Shown in pieces: positions 1-10,189 of a stretch of DNA of 64,000 bases. The notes under the pieces were generated by a model. The model saw nothing but the letters and a program-made list of their open reading frames with translations. It was not told where the DNA came from and did no database searches. A program made the position numbers and the translations under genes. Source of the DNA: Eulemur rufifrons (taxonomy: Eukaryota; Chordata; Mammalia; Primates; Lemuridae); NCBI RefSeq assembly GCF_041146395.1, contig NC_090989.1, positions 283,432,343 through 283,496,342 on the forward strand, read 5' to 3'. Numbering within the stretch: the first letter of the stretch is position 1; every line of letters starts with the position of its first letter.

Positions 1-500
1 AGCAGAGGCCTTCCTAAGTACTCCGTCAGTCCCATCAGGACCCAGGCGCTGGGACGGTCACTCCCGAGGGTGGGTCACTCTGAGGTCCGACCACCTGCCC
101 TTGGGTGCTGCCGCCCTGCCCCCACCGGCACTGAAATCTGCAGGGAGCCCCCGTTTCTCGGCTCTTCTGCTCCGTATGCCCACGGCCGGAACGTGGACGT
201 GGTCTCAGGGACCTGGGCTCTCGGAAGCTCCAGCCATTCACCATGGCAGACAGGGAAAGTCATTCATTCGCTCCCGAGAGCCGACCTGCCACTCCCGGGG
301 CGCGGCACTGCCCTTTGGGGCACAGCGCATGTTCCCCAGATGTCGGCTCATCCAGCGTCTGGTCGGTTTTGTTTTCTAAGTTCTGAGGGTGGAAATGAAG
401 GAAGCCCCTTCCCCACAGTTTGGGCCTGGACAGTGGGAGGGAGGGACGCTGGCGCGTGCCCAGGCCTCTCTGTGAGGGCAGAGGGAATAGCGTGGGGACC

Positions 501-650
501 CTCTGCCTGGGTCCTGGGTCCGGCAGATCCCCTCTGCCCTGTCCTAGCTGTGTGGCCTGGGGCTCTGGCTTCCCGTGCCTGTGCCTGGGCTCCCTGGTCA
601 TGAGACGGGATAACTGCGCCTGCTTTCGTGGATGTGGGAAATAGACAGGT
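501..650 (+). mobile_element. MIR SINE, sense, diverged
   Basis: The core word CTAGCTGTGTGGCCTGGG is followed by a run resembling the MIR 'last letters' block and a GGGATAACTGCGCCTGC stretch that matches the conserved MIR core. Order and spacing fit MIR on the plus strand. The copy is diverged and probably non-functional. Confidence 0.65.
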
Positions 651-929
651 CACCCCCGAGGTGCCAGTGTGCACCGGGCAGCTGCGGGCAGCTCCGTGAC
701 ACACCAGTCCCCGTGTCCCAGACCCTGGAAGGACTCGGGGCAGCTGCAGCGGCCCAGGCTGGCCTCCAACCAATGGCCTCCAAAGGAGAGAAAATGATTA
801 ACGATTAGGAACATCTGACAGACTCTACCTCTTTCTCTGATTTTCCTCTTCTGAGACCTGGGTTCTTTGAGCTTGAGGTCAAACCATACAGTTTCTTACT
901 CTGCAAACACGGGGGCCCGGGAAGCTGTG
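651..929. other. No recognised feature
   Basis: Unique-looking sequence with a short AT-richer patch around 795-865. I see no repeat, exon or regulatory array that I can support. Confidence 0.4.
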
Positions 930-1110
930 TGTCCATTCACTCCTTTGCCCGTTCAACAACGAGACTTTGAATATCTACCAGGATGCGGGAGCATCGCGCC
1001 AGAAGCCAGGAACGCAGCGGTGTACAAGAGCGCACGATTCCCACCTGCCGGGAGTCCCCAGGTCGTGGACAAAGCAGCCAGGGAGCAAAGTCACACAGCA
1101 CCCTAGTCAA
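930..1110 (-). mobile_element. L2 LINE 3' end, antisense
   Basis: The segment follows the reverse complement of the L2 3' end: a CATTCACTC...GTTCAACAACGAG start, then words matching 'tactatgtgccaggcactg' and 'gtgtacaagagcgcacg' in place of 'agtgaacaaaacagac'. It is heavily diverged, as expected for an old L2 copy. Confidence 0.5.
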
Positions 1111-1139
1111 TGACCGTCAGCAAATGAGCAGCAGATGAG

Positions 1140-1300
1140 AGCTGAGACGAAGTTGAGCGACCGAACCACTCCGGGTTGCGGCGCTTTTCCAGCTGGACGC
1201 AAATCGGCGCCAGGCCCCGCCCGCCCCGGGAGAGGAAGCTCTGAAGGCAGGAGGGCACGGCTGCCGGACACTGCGTGGACGCTCCAGGGCGTCCCCCACC
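1140..1300. other. Small CpG-rich, GC-box-containing patch
   Basis: Locally dense in CpG, with the GC-box-like string CCCCGCCCGCCCC near 1217-1229. It is too short to call a CpG island, and no transcript can be tied to it. Confidence 0.3.
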
Positions 1301-1344
1301 CACCCCTCCACCGTCCACACCTCTCTCGCAGCTGGTTTCTCGAG

Positions 1345-1530
1345 TCACAGCCAAATGACAATTAAAACCAGGTCATGTGGCACCAAACATGCTCTGGTCT
1401 TAAATTGAATTTCCTTTTAAAACAAAAGCAGCTCCCAAGAGGGCTTCACTTCCCTTGGATTCTGAAGCCTGGTGGCAAAATGGACATTTTGGGAAATGTC
1501 CATTTTGTGTTAATGTGTTAATTAGTCCTT
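1345..1530. other. AT-rich island with perfect hairpin and TTAATTAG
   Basis: AT-rich sequence inside GC-rich surroundings, with TTTTAAAACAAAAG, the hairpin at 1476-1507, and GTTAATTAGTCC directly after it. No repeat family is recognised. It could be a conserved non-coding element or the remnant of a palindromic transposon. Confidence 0.35.
1476..1507. repeat. Perfect 14-bp inverted repeat (hairpin, 4-nt loop)
   Basis: CAAAATGGACATTT at 1476-1489 is the exact reverse complement of 1494-1507, with loop TGGG. A 14-of-14 stem with so short a loop is unlikely by chance. It could be a transposon relic, a paired binding site or a folded RNA; the sequence does not decide which. Confidence 0.85.
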
Positions 1531-1853
1531 GGTCAGGCTGCAGCCCAGGGCCCTGCTCACACCGGCTCTGCCCCATGGCCAAGGGCACCGCCACCCACCG
1601 AGTTGCCCGAGCACCCCTGGCCCCAGGTTGTCCCTGAAAGGGCAGCTGCAGCGTGGCCGGACCATCCGCACCACAGCACAGCACAGCCGATCACACTGTG
1701 GCACGATCTTTGTGCAGACGCCACTGTCAATCCACATTTTTAATAACATGCGATCACCCACGTTGGGAAATCAGAAGTGTGTAGAATAGCACATGGGTCC
1801 CTCCTCCCAGGCAGCCAGGGGCCTTGGGCCCTTTACTTTCAAAGCAGGTCACT

Positions 1854-1883
1854 GTCCCTTATGGCACCGTCCCTTATGGCACC
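1854..1883 (+). repeat. 15-bp direct tandem duplication
   Basis: GTCCCTTATGGCACC occurs twice back to back, perfectly, and is then followed by another GTCC. This is a small recent-looking duplication with no evident role. Confidence 0.85.
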
Positions 1884-2029
1884 GTCCTCTCTCTTCACCT
1901 GGGAGAGAGGCCGGGCTGACACTATGACCCAAATATATGTCCCTACTCAGTCACTTGAACCACAGGTGAACAGAGCTGCTCATGGCAGCAGGGCCTGCAA
2001 GTGAAAACCCAGCTCTTTTGGGTCCCTGG

Positions 2030-2540
2030 GAGGTGAGTGTCGCCATCTGGACCTGAGGCTCCCTGGCACATCCTGGCAGGAGGCCTGGGAGTGGAGCTGA
2101 GAGCCAGAAGACATTTGGGGGAGGGGTTGGGGCAGTTGGCACCGAGCTGTCCTTAAAACTGTCAGAGCAGCTGAGGGCCGCCGGTTACCTGGGACCATTG
2201 GTGCTGCAGGATCCAAGCCACGAGGGTCTTCGGCCCATCCCCCCGTGCAGCCCAGCCACTGTGTCACACGCGTCCTCCAGCCACAGGGCTCAGCTCATAT
2301 CCCCCCCGGAGCAACTGAACTGGGTTACACCTGCCTCTGCCCCCAGTTCCAGGCACAGCTTCACTCCACCCCAGACGGGTTTCCAAGGGCAAAGATGGAG
2401 GAGACAGAGATGGCGGGAGAGGGGGAGGCCGGGAGGAGGGGCCAGACTAGAGGGTGTTTATGAGTGGTTGGAGGCTGGTGAAAATATAGTCAGGAAAACA
2501 AAAAACATCAAAGCATGAAAACTTCCTTGACAAATTTTTT
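2030..2540. other. No recognised feature
   Basis: GC-rich sequence turning purine-rich at 2395-2450 (GGAGGAGACAGAGATGG type), ending in an 11-T run near 2537-2547. No exon or repeat is recognised. Confidence 0.4.
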
Positions 2541-2554
2541 TTTTTGCCAAGGAG

Positions 2555-2830
2555 AGAGTATTCTCGGGCCTCAGCCGGGCATCGCAACATTTCATTTCGG
2601 CTGCGGGGTAATTAACGTCGGGTGGTGGGGTGGGATTGCTGAGGGCTAAATATAGGATTTCAATTTAAACTTGTTAGCTTTGCCTGCGATGTTTCTGAAT
2701 TTGTTTTTTAGACACTGGCAGGTTTACAAGGGCTCTGAGTCCTGCGTGCACCGACTTTGCCAGTCTGCACAAGGGAGGGAGCGATTTCTGTTGGTAGCTG
2801 ACAACGTCTTTGAATGATGCTTTACAAGCC
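2555..2830. other. AT-rich island, candidate conserved non-coding element
   Basis: Contains GGGTAATTAACGTC (a TAATTA homeodomain core), CTAAATATAGGATTTCAATTTAAAC and long T/A words with no sign of a known repeat, flanked by GC-rich DNA. This composition is typical of mammalian developmental enhancers. The call is inference only. Confidence 0.45.
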
Positions 2831-3198
2831 TGGGAATTGAGGCTGCATCTCACGAGGACAGAGAGCAGCAGAGTTAAGTGCTTCTGCAAAGTCCTGAGGT
2901 CCTGCCAAGAGCAGGCAGCCCCGGACGCACACACTGCCCTCCTCCGACCGTGTGTGCGCGGGGGCTTTGTGCGGTCACGGAAAGACAACGTGCGCCTTGC
3001 TGTGTTTTCATCCTCGTCATTTCTGTGTGCATTTCCACCTGCCCAGCTTTTCCGTGTGTTTTTCCTTTGTTGTGAAATGTCACTGGGAAACCAGGCTCAA
3101 AATGCACCCACCCCTCCCCCACCCCTCCACGCTCTCCTTCCCGCTGCGGCTGGAGATTCAGCAAAAACACAACACACAACACTGGATGCCTGGTGATA

Positions 3199-3308
3199 TC
3201 TGAATTTCAGAGAAACAACACATGTATTTTTAGTATAACTATGTCCTTTGCCCTATGTGGGACGCACTTACATGGACGAAATTATTCACTGTTTATTTGG
3301 AATTCAGA
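3199..3308. mobile_element. Long imperfect palindrome, likely old palindromic DNA-transposon relic
   Basis: The arm 3199-3246 (TCTGAATTTCAGAGAAACA...ATGTCC) pairs with the reverse complement of 3259-3308, at roughly 70% identity by eye, around a 12-nt centre. The words also resemble a palindromic mammalian interspersed repeat I remember, which carries GGACATACTTATAC-type arms. I cannot give a family name. Confidence 0.65.
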
Positions 3309-3814
3309 TGTAGCAGGGTGTCAGGTGACTCCTCTGCAGCCCACCCCCAGCCCACACGCACCCACACGCAGTCTGGGACCTGGTCAGAACAACTGCCTCT
3401 TGCTGGGGACCCACCGCCCGGGCAGCCGTGGTCCCCGCCCTGGAGTCCTTACTGGGGCTGCTGAGGCCCAGGGATGGGCATCCTGGCATGGGCAGAATCT
3501 GCGTGCATGTCATGGTTCCAGGGTCAGGGGAACAGCTCTGAAAAGGGTCTGTGGCTCATGAGTGGGCCAGCCCCAGAGGGGCATGGGGTAAATGGGTTGT
3601 GGCCCAAGTCCCCTGGGCCATCCTGACCTGCCTTCTGGGGCTACTGCACAGGAGAGGCCAGTGGGCAAGCGTGTCCCAACACCTGGCCTCCTGAGACCCA
3701 GTGACGTCCCTGGTGTAGGGTTGACATGGTGAGTGATGCTCCCTGCAGGGGTGACCGTGTCCATTTCGAAAGGTCTGAGTTGGGGGCACAGGTGACTGGA
3801 GTACAGCAGGTCCA

Positions 3815-3885
3815 AGGTTGTCATTCCAGATGGGGAAACCGAGGCCAGGGGAGGGCCTGACAAGTGCTGTGGGGAGGGAGTGTGA
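3815..3885 (-). mobile_element. MIR SINE fragment, antisense
   Basis: TCATTCCAGATGGGGAAACC followed by GAGGCCAGGGGAGGGCC is the reverse complement of the MIR 'cctcagtttcctcatctgtaaaatg' block. Confidence 0.6.
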
Positions 3886-4138
3886 ATGGACAGCTGGCCT
3901 CGGGCCCCGGGGACCAGGAGCAGCACAGTTGGGAGCGCTACCCCGTCGGGCTCAGGCTCAGGGAATCCTGGAGGAGACGGCCTCACCCCGAGGCCTGTGC
4001 TGGGCTCTCTGCCGACGGCCGCGGCCGTGGTGGTGCCTGGGTTCTCCCTTTTCCCGGCCCGCTCTCCCGCACAGCTTGCGGGTAGGAAGCCTGCGGCTGG
4101 GGCAGAGCTGAGGTCAAGTCCAGACTTCGAGGCCATGT

Positions 4139-4636
4139 GTGAGTCTCCTACAGCTGCTGTAACAGATCACAAAGTTCATAGCTTGAGCAGTGCAAATTTA
4201 TTATCTCCCAGTTCCGGAGCTCGGAAATCCAGGGTGGGTCTCGCTGGGCTAAAATGAAGGTGTCCACGGCTCTGGCTCCTCCTGGAGGCTCCAGGGAGGA
4301 TCCGTGTCAGGGCCTCTGCCAGCACGTAGGGGCTGCCACGTTCCGTGGCTCGTGGCCTCTCCTCCATCTTCGGAGCCAGCAGTGGCCGGCTGGGCCATTC
4401 TCACGTGGCATCATCTGACTCTGACCCTCCTGCCTCCCTCTTCCACGCTCGAGGGCCCCTGTGTTTACGTGGGGCCCAGCTGGAACAGCCGGAATAATGT
4501 CCCCACCGTAAGGTCACGTGATTAGCAGCCGCACTCCATCTGCACGCTTAGCTCCCCCACCACGCAAAATATAATAGCCACAGGTTCCAGATGTTGGGAC
4601 CCGGACATCTCTGGGGGCCGTTTCTCTTTCGACCAG
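4139..4636 (-). mobile_element. MaLR/MLT1-type LTR, antisense, near full length
   Basis: The segment reads as a reverse-oriented ERVL-MaLR LTR. It begins with CTACAGCTGCTGTAACAGATCAC, continues with CAAATTTATTATCTCCCAGT and GGGTCTCGCTGGGCTAAAAT, and ends with CCACAGGTTCCAGATGTTGG and GACATCTCTGGGGGCC. The family is an ancient endogenous retrovirus-like element, here a solitary LTR with no coding part. The exact subfamily was not assigned. Confidence 0.8.
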
Positions 4637-4644
4637 ATGCGACC

Positions 4645-4760
4645 AGCAGGTCAGTGTTTAACCTCTTGGAGCCTCAGTTGCCACTTCTGTAAAATGGGGG
4701 GGATGATATCACCTCAAGGATCCTGGGGAGGACGGAGACTGCAGTGTGCACGTGGCCGCC
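4645..4760 (+). mobile_element. MIR SINE, sense
   Basis: GCCTCAGTTGCCACTTCTG followed by TAAAATGGGGGGGATGATA matches the conserved MIR 3' core on the plus strand. It abuts the end of the LTR upstream. Confidence 0.85.
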
Positions 4761-4846
4761 AGCTGCTGGTGTGGGTCCTGCAGGAGTGGGGCCCGGGGAC
4801 GGGAGGCGTGGCCTGGACACAGTCAGCATCGGTCCCAGTTTCCTCT

Positions 4847-4858
4847 CCCCCTGGCGCT
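4847..4858 (-). promoter_or_regulatory. CTCF-like core motif
   Basis: CCCCCTGGCGCT (minus strand AGCGCCAGGGGG) resembles the central part of the CTCF consensus. Only the core is matched, so occupancy is uncertain. Confidence 0.3.
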
Positions 4859-5204
4859 GTCTCATGCCAGTCAATCAAATGTCCATTTTCTTCCCGGCAG
4901 AAGATGCTCAGCTCTCCGCAGCCCCGGGCTCCCTACCCGACCCCAGACTCGAGGATCCGAATGTCCCCGGGAGTCAATGATGCTGACTCCATTTGTCAGG
5001 GACAAAGTGGCCTGAGCACGTCCACTGACCACCAGCTCCTGCCAGCAGCTCTCAGGAGGCCTTTGCCTCGGGGGCTTCCAGCGCACGGGGTGTAATCACT
5101 GTCCCCGCGGACTGAGAGCAGGGCCGGGCGTGGGCACTCGTCGCTGCCGCCTGCGGGGGCCTGACCCCCACCTTCCTCGGCACTGGGCGACTCTCCAGCC
5201 CATT

Positions 5205-5300
5205 CCTCATTTTTCCGCCAAACGCTTGCCGAGCCCCTACTTGTGATGGAAACCATGCTGGGTATTAGACGCTGAGCCCCGACAGCAGAGCAGTCCCCGT
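5205..5300 (-). mobile_element. L2 LINE 3' end, antisense
   Basis: CTTGCCGAGCCCCTACTTGT followed by ATGCTGGGTATTAGACGCTG and GACAGCAGAGCAGT follows the reverse-complement L2 tail (ttattgagcacctactatgtgccaggcactgttctaggcgctg...). Confidence 0.55.
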
Positions 5301-5569
5301 GCACCCCCAGAGCAGGCTGCCACCAGGCGCCTCGGCAGCCAGCATGGAGGCGGCTCACGCGGGGCTGTGCCGGGTGTGCGGGCAGTGGCTGCTGGAGCGC
5401 TGTGTGGAGGAGGGTCCTGAGGGGACATGTTCCTGAGGGGGACATGTCCCCCACCGTGGATGTGGGGGCACTTCCTACATGGGGACAAGAGGCCGCCCTT
5501 ACTGTAGAAGGCAGAACTCGGCCTCTCCACCCAGAATGAGCAGCAGTGGCCTCCTGGTCCCGGCAGGAT

Positions 5570-5715
5570 GAGGCCTAAACTCCCCAAAATGCCACTCAAA
5601 TGTCTCTACCACCTGCCCCAACTTCCCTCCCACCCTCACCTGGAATTTCTCCCCTTCCGACTTCCGTCCTTCAGCCAGCGGCTCTCTCCCCGCTCCCTCC
5701 AGGCTGGACTACCCA
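5570..5715 (+). mobile_element. L2 LINE fragment, sense
   Basis: CTAAACTCCCCAAAATGCCA and CTCTACCACCTGCCCCAACT follow the L2 3' region 'ccttagcctggcattcaaggcccttcatgatctggcccctgcctacc'. A second, opposite L2 piece lies about 300 bp upstream. Confidence 0.55.
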
Positions 5716-5929
5716 CTGGCCAAACCCACCAGAAGCCGGCAGCCTGGGCCAAGGCCCGCCCAGGCCTGGTGCCACTCAGCAAGGCTTCCTCCACCAAGCA
5801 GCTGCTCTGTCTCCACCAGAAGTGACAGCTCCCTGCAGAAGTGCACTTGAGTCCCCAAACAGTTCCCGTCTTCCATGGCAACTGCGGCCCCAGCCAGAGC
5901 CCTCCCCACTTCGAGACCTGCGTCTGGAG

Positions 5930-6010
5930 GAGACATATTCTGTCATTCAATGTGCACAGAAAGCTCCGTGCCGGGCCCTACAGAGACAGCGCTGGTGCCC
6001 ACAAGGACTG
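5930..6010 (-). mobile_element. L2 LINE tail fragment, antisense
   Basis: CTGTCATTCAATGTGCACAG, CCGTGCCGGGCCCTACAGAG and CTGGTGCCCACAAGGACTG parallel the antisense L2 tail. The piece is short and diverged. Confidence 0.4.
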
Positions 6011-6229
6011 CACGTCGACAGTTTTTCAGGATCAAAAGCATTCAGGCTGCATTTCCTCCAACAGCCCCTGCCCCCAAGGTCCCCCAGGCCACGCCACAAG
6101 CCCGTGCACTGCTTGCGTGGAATACTTCGATGGATGCCTCTTCTGCTGGATTTGTGCAGCCCTTGGGTCTGTCCTCCCCCCGCAACCCCCCCCCCCACAT
6201 GGCTAAAGGCACACGCAGAGCTCTGACAG

Positions 6230-6650
6230 CGTCTTGCATCCAGCAGGGCTCTGAGCTGTAAGCCAGTAACTCCGGCTACGTACACAGAGAGATTTACTCA
6301 AAGGACATTGGGGGCAAAATATGAGTGAGTCCAGACACCTAGGCTGGACATCTCTATAGCCAGGAGCAGTGCCCCATCATGCTGAAGTGCCAGCCTGCAA
6401 ATGTCACATTGCCACTGTCACTGGGCAGTCCCCCACATCAGCTCTGGATGCTGGCCTTGGAAGCACTGTCCGTGCTGCTGCCCTGCTGTAAAAAGTGGGT
6501 TCTGCACGGCCTCTTGCTGCGATTCAAAATCTGGATGGCAGCATCCTATTGGTGGATCTGGGTCATGCGACTCACCCTAGCTGCAAGAGACGCCAGGCAT
6601 AGACTGTCTGCCGGTTTTGGTGCCTTTCATGAGGGCAGGGATCCCATAAG
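6230..6650. mobile_element. Possible old interspersed repeat, family not assigned
   Basis: ACACAGAGAGATTTACTCAA near the start and GATTCAAAATCTGGATGGCA...GGTGGATCTGGGTCATGCG further on resemble words of ancient LTR-like repeats, but I cannot align it to one family. No coding features were recognised. Confidence 0.3.
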
Positions 6651-6659
6651 CCTGGAAAG

Positions 6660-7360
6660 GCCTCAGGGCTGGTCGGCGGGGATGGTGCGTTGGCCTTTTC
6701 TGTTGATTTATGCCTAGTGTCTCATCCACTGCCTTATGGACAGGAGACCAACGCTGGCAGGTGGAGGGTCGTCTGTGTGCAGCTCATCTGGTTGTTGGCA
6801 TGTGGGTCCCGAACGCCATACACAGTGGCTGGTTACAGGCTTGTCTTGCGCACTATAGCACTGCACCCCGTCTGCCAAGGACATGCCCCCACCCCCAGCA
6901 GGCCCTGTAAAGGCGAGTCTTCAACAAACTTTTCCACTCTTTCCACTTCGGCATCTTTCGGGAGGACGTGATCCGACCCATACCGGAGGCGGAGGCTGGT
7001 TTGCTGCCGTCTGCAGACCGGGCGCACAGGGGTGGGGCCGGGTCAACCTTGACGTGTGGGGGTCCTCACTCACTATCAGTCCACGCATAGCCTTCATCCC
7101 TGTCTCCCCCCGTGGGGACTTTCGGTGGGCACTGAGGTGGGGCACAGGCGGCACCGTGACGTGGTGGCCCCTCTAGGGCAGCAGGCACAGGGGACACAGT
7201 GCTGGCGCTGGGCAGCCTGGTCTGCATGCTTGGGTCTGGGCCCAAGTCCCTGCCTGTTTCGCCGGCGCTTAGCCCGGCCCTCGTGTGCGTGCAGCTCCGT
7301 ACCTCGGGCCTTTCCCAGTATCCCTTGCTGTTCTGCCCAAGACGAGGCTCCCCCGTCTTT
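6660..7360. other. No recognised feature
   Basis: GC-rich and unique-looking. Open frames on both strands lack recognisable domains. Confidence 0.4.
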
Positions 7361-7364
7361 ATGG

Positions 7365-7905
7365 ACATAATAGGAGGAACAATGTCCTCCCAGACTCGAG
7401 CACTTCCTAGGCCCCAGCACCTGTGAACGTGCCACCCTACGTGGCAACAGGGACTTCGCAGACGCGACTGAGGGGCCGACCTTGCGGCGAGTGACTGTCC
7501 CGAATTCCGTGGGCCCAGTGCCAGCACAGGGGACCCTGGACGTGAAAGGAGGAGGCAAAGGAGTCAGAGAGACTTGAAGGCAGGAGAGATTCTAGGTGTG
7601 GTGGGGACCTGAGCCACCACTGCACACTGTGCAGATGGAGGGAGGCCCAGCAAGGGAGTGGGACGGTCCCACGATCACACAGCCGGGACTCTGCCCCAAG
7701 CTGAGAGCGCAGGGACGCGGGCTCTCCCCAGAGCCTGAGGGGGGGAGGCAGCCCCGCAGGCACCTCGGGTTTGGCCTTGGGAGACTCTAAGCAGAGAAAT
7801 CGGCCAACCCCGTGGACTTCTGACCTACAGAACCGAGAAGACACGTCCGTGTTGTTCTAAGCTGCTAAATTTATGGCCATTTGCTATGGCAGCAACAGAA
7901 AATGA
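7365..7905 (+). mobile_element. MaLR/MLT1-type LTR, sense, interrupted
   Basis: The left part (CCCCAGCACCTGTGAACGTG, CAACAGGGACTTCGCAGACG) and the right part (GACTTCTGACCTACAGAACC, GTGTTGTTCTAAGCTGCTAA, GCTATGGCAGCAACAGAAAA) are standard MLT1-like LTR words. The centre is replaced by about 120 bp of MIR-like sequence. It is a solitary LTR with no retroviral coding region. Confidence 0.75.
7600..7725 (-). mobile_element. MIR-like segment inside the LTR, antisense
   Basis: CAGATGGAGGGAGGCCCAGC, ACGATCACACAGCCGGGACT and TGCCCCAAGCTGAGAGCGC follow the antisense MIR core. The position within the flanking LTR halves suggests insertion, or replacement by recombination. Confidence 0.5.
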
Positions 7906-8034
7906 GCACCGCCCTTTGGGGCCACGCCGAAGTGCCCTCGCAATGTGTCAAGTATTCAGTGCGCTCTCAGGTGGGAGGAGACTCAGAAGCCACGTGGACA
8001 CTGTTAGTGCCATCGCTCCCCTGTGGCAAGGGAT

Positions 8035-8250
8035 CGGGTTAAGAGAACGAGCTTTGGCGTCACATACACTTGGGTACGAGTCCTGACATCGTACTTGTTC
8101 ACTGGCTGCACGGCCTCGGTCACTTTCCAGAATGCTCTGTGCCTCAGTTTCCTCATCTGTAAAATCGGGACAATCCCAGCAGCTGAGGATTCAATGAGGT
8201 GACAGACATGAGGGTGCTCAGCCCAGGGCCTGGCCCCGGGAGCACTCGGG
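8035..8250 (+). mobile_element. MIR SINE, sense, nearly full length
   Basis: Matches MIR from the 5' 'gagctttggagtcagac' part (GAGCTTTGGCGTCACATACA), through TGCCTCAGTTTCCTCATCTG and TAAAATCGGGACAATCCCAG, to the GGGTGCTCAGCCCAGGGCCT tail. This is one of the clearest copies in the window. Confidence 0.92.
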
Positions 8251-8459
8251 GACGGCAGTGGTGGTGGTCACTGCAGCAGCTCTGAGCCTGTCTCTGCCGG
8301 TCACCTCCTGCCCCAGGGAGCTCGCTGTCGCCCGAGACGACCAAGGCAAAAACCCGCCCCACATGCTGTATGAGGACTCTGGGCAGGAGAATAGGGCGCC
8401 AGGCCCGGCTTTGGCACAGACTCACGTGCTGGGCAGGCTGTGGCCCCTCTCTCTCCCCC

Positions 8460-8562
8460 CTTCCCTCTCTCTTTCTGGGCCTCAGTTTCCCCATGTGTGA
8501 AACGAGAGGGTTGGCTCTAACTTCCCTTTTTGGTTTTAAGATTTCACGATTCTGTGAGTTCA
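8460..8562 (+). mobile_element. MIR-family SINE fragment, sense
   Basis: GGGCCTCAGTTTCCCCATGT is followed by GAGAGGGTTGGCTCTAACTT and AGATTTCACGATTCTGTGAG, matching the MIR variant whose tail reads '...ggttggactagatgatctctaaggtcccttcc...gattctatg'. Confidence 0.8.
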
Positions 8563-8569
8563 GGGCAGA

Positions 8570-8900
8570 GCTGCACTGTTGCTCTCATATGTAATTATTT
8601 TTTCTCAGGATTACACATTCTTGAATAAAAATGATATAAGACCTTCAGAATAACTGATGAAATACTTTTTGACCTAACATTAATATGCCACGTCGAAGGC
8701 AGGGACATGAATCAGTGAGATTAAAGATGTGGAGCGCCCAGGGGAAACCACTGGGCCAGAGCACGACGGCGGGGGTGGGTGGGGAGGGGGAGGGGGTCGT
8801 TTCCGTGTATATTTATTTGCTCTGACATTAGTGCGTTAAGCTGCATATGTAATTTCCCATAGCAACTAACACCGGCGGAATATTCCTCTGCTCACATACG
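8570..8900. other. AT-rich island pair, candidate conserved non-coding element
   Basis: Two AT-rich blocks (8575-8735 and 8800-8890) flank a G-rich spacer (GGGGGTGGGTGGGGAGGGGG). They include CATATGTAATTATTTTTTC, AATAAAAATGATATAAGACC, CTAACATTAATATGCCACG and GCATATGTAATTTCCCATAG. The words CATATGTAATT occur in both blocks. No repeat was identified. Confidence 0.45.
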
Positions 8901-10185
8901 CTTCTCTTGTCCTCAGAGTCCCGCTCATTAGTTTCGGAGGTGCCACAGTCCTCAAATCCACCCCAGCAGCTTGCACAGGGGGCACATGCTGAAGGGTCAT
9001 CCTTCTTGGAAGACCTAATTTGGGAGGTGGAGGTGGGCTGCCTTGGGGGAGATTGATGGGGAGGAAACCAGGCAGGGACTAGAAGGCACAGCCAGCAGGA
9101 AGGACAAGGGACAGCTCTGCTCCCTCCCACTCCCACAGCTACCGCACAGGGGCAGGGGACGAGCCAGACAGCCCACCCCATGGGGAGAGAAGGACGTGGC
9201 ACCTGTCATGCGGGCGACATGTGTCAGGTGGGGGTGGGGTCTCTGCCTCCAGAGAGTCAGGCCAGCGTCCCTCATGCCACTCAGGAGCCACGCGCAGGCC
9301 CAGCCCTTTTCTGACCTTTCGGGGTGGCCCTGCGCTCCCCACACCATGGCTGCTGAGATCTCCTGGGCGCAGGTCCTGGAGCCCCTACGCTGGGCCTGCC
9401 CACCGAGACCTGCAGCAGGTCCTGTGAGACAGCGCCACACGCGGAGGCTGTGCTGGCGAAGGGGGCTTGGCACAAGGTGTCAGTGGGCAGGAGGCCCCCA
9501 GGCCCTGGGCTCCTGTGGTCCTGGGCCGGCAGTGTCAGCACCACCCGGCGGAGGTGCACGGTCAGGCCCCGACCACTGAGGCAGGAGCTCCACTGTGACC
9601 AGGCCCTAGGAGATTGGCGTACACGGCCAGGTGTGCCCAGGCACTGCCCTCAGGAGCTCCCACCCGAAAAGAGGTCGAGGGTGGGAATTTTAGACAGTGG
9701 ACCCCCGAGCGGGGGTGGGAGAGACCTGCCTGCCCTGGGCTAACCTGAGTCCTATTCCTCAGGTGATCAGAGAAATGCCCCTCCCCGGCTGGTGCCCACA
9801 GGGCCTCAGGCCCAGATCACCTGGTTCTGGCTGAAGACGGGCCCTCCTTGAGGTGTGGTCAGGACCAGAGGGCTCAGCCCTGCCCTCTGTGGGGTTCCAG
9901 AGCCAGGAAGGAGAGAGGAAGCCCCCGTCTCCTCTCCTTGCTGTCTCTAAAATTCAGCCCTGACCGAGCTCACTTGGGGGACAGGCCTGGAGCCCGGCCT
10001 GAAGGCCCTCGGATGCCAGAGCTTAGAGCTGGAAAGACCAACTGCTCTGCTCTCACCGTTGGAGACGGGAACGTCTGCGCCTCCTCACCTCTGTATGTTC
10101 CTCACCCCATTCTCCGGCACCCACACCTGGTCACGTGCTCCCTGCTGAAATCCTGCAGGGGCCAAACATAAAGCCCGGATCTTCA
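8900..10185. other. No recognised feature
   Basis: GC-rich. A weak antisense L2-like string (CCCTCAGGAGCTCCCACCCG) lies near 9648-9667, too little to call. Long open frames on both strands are compositional. Confidence 0.4.
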
Positions 10186-10189
10186 CCAC

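Noticed and set aside
4139..4636. Provirus with internal retroviral genes
   Set aside because: Only LTR-like sequence is present. No gag, pol or env region adjoins it, nor any of the other three LTRs. They are solitary LTRs.
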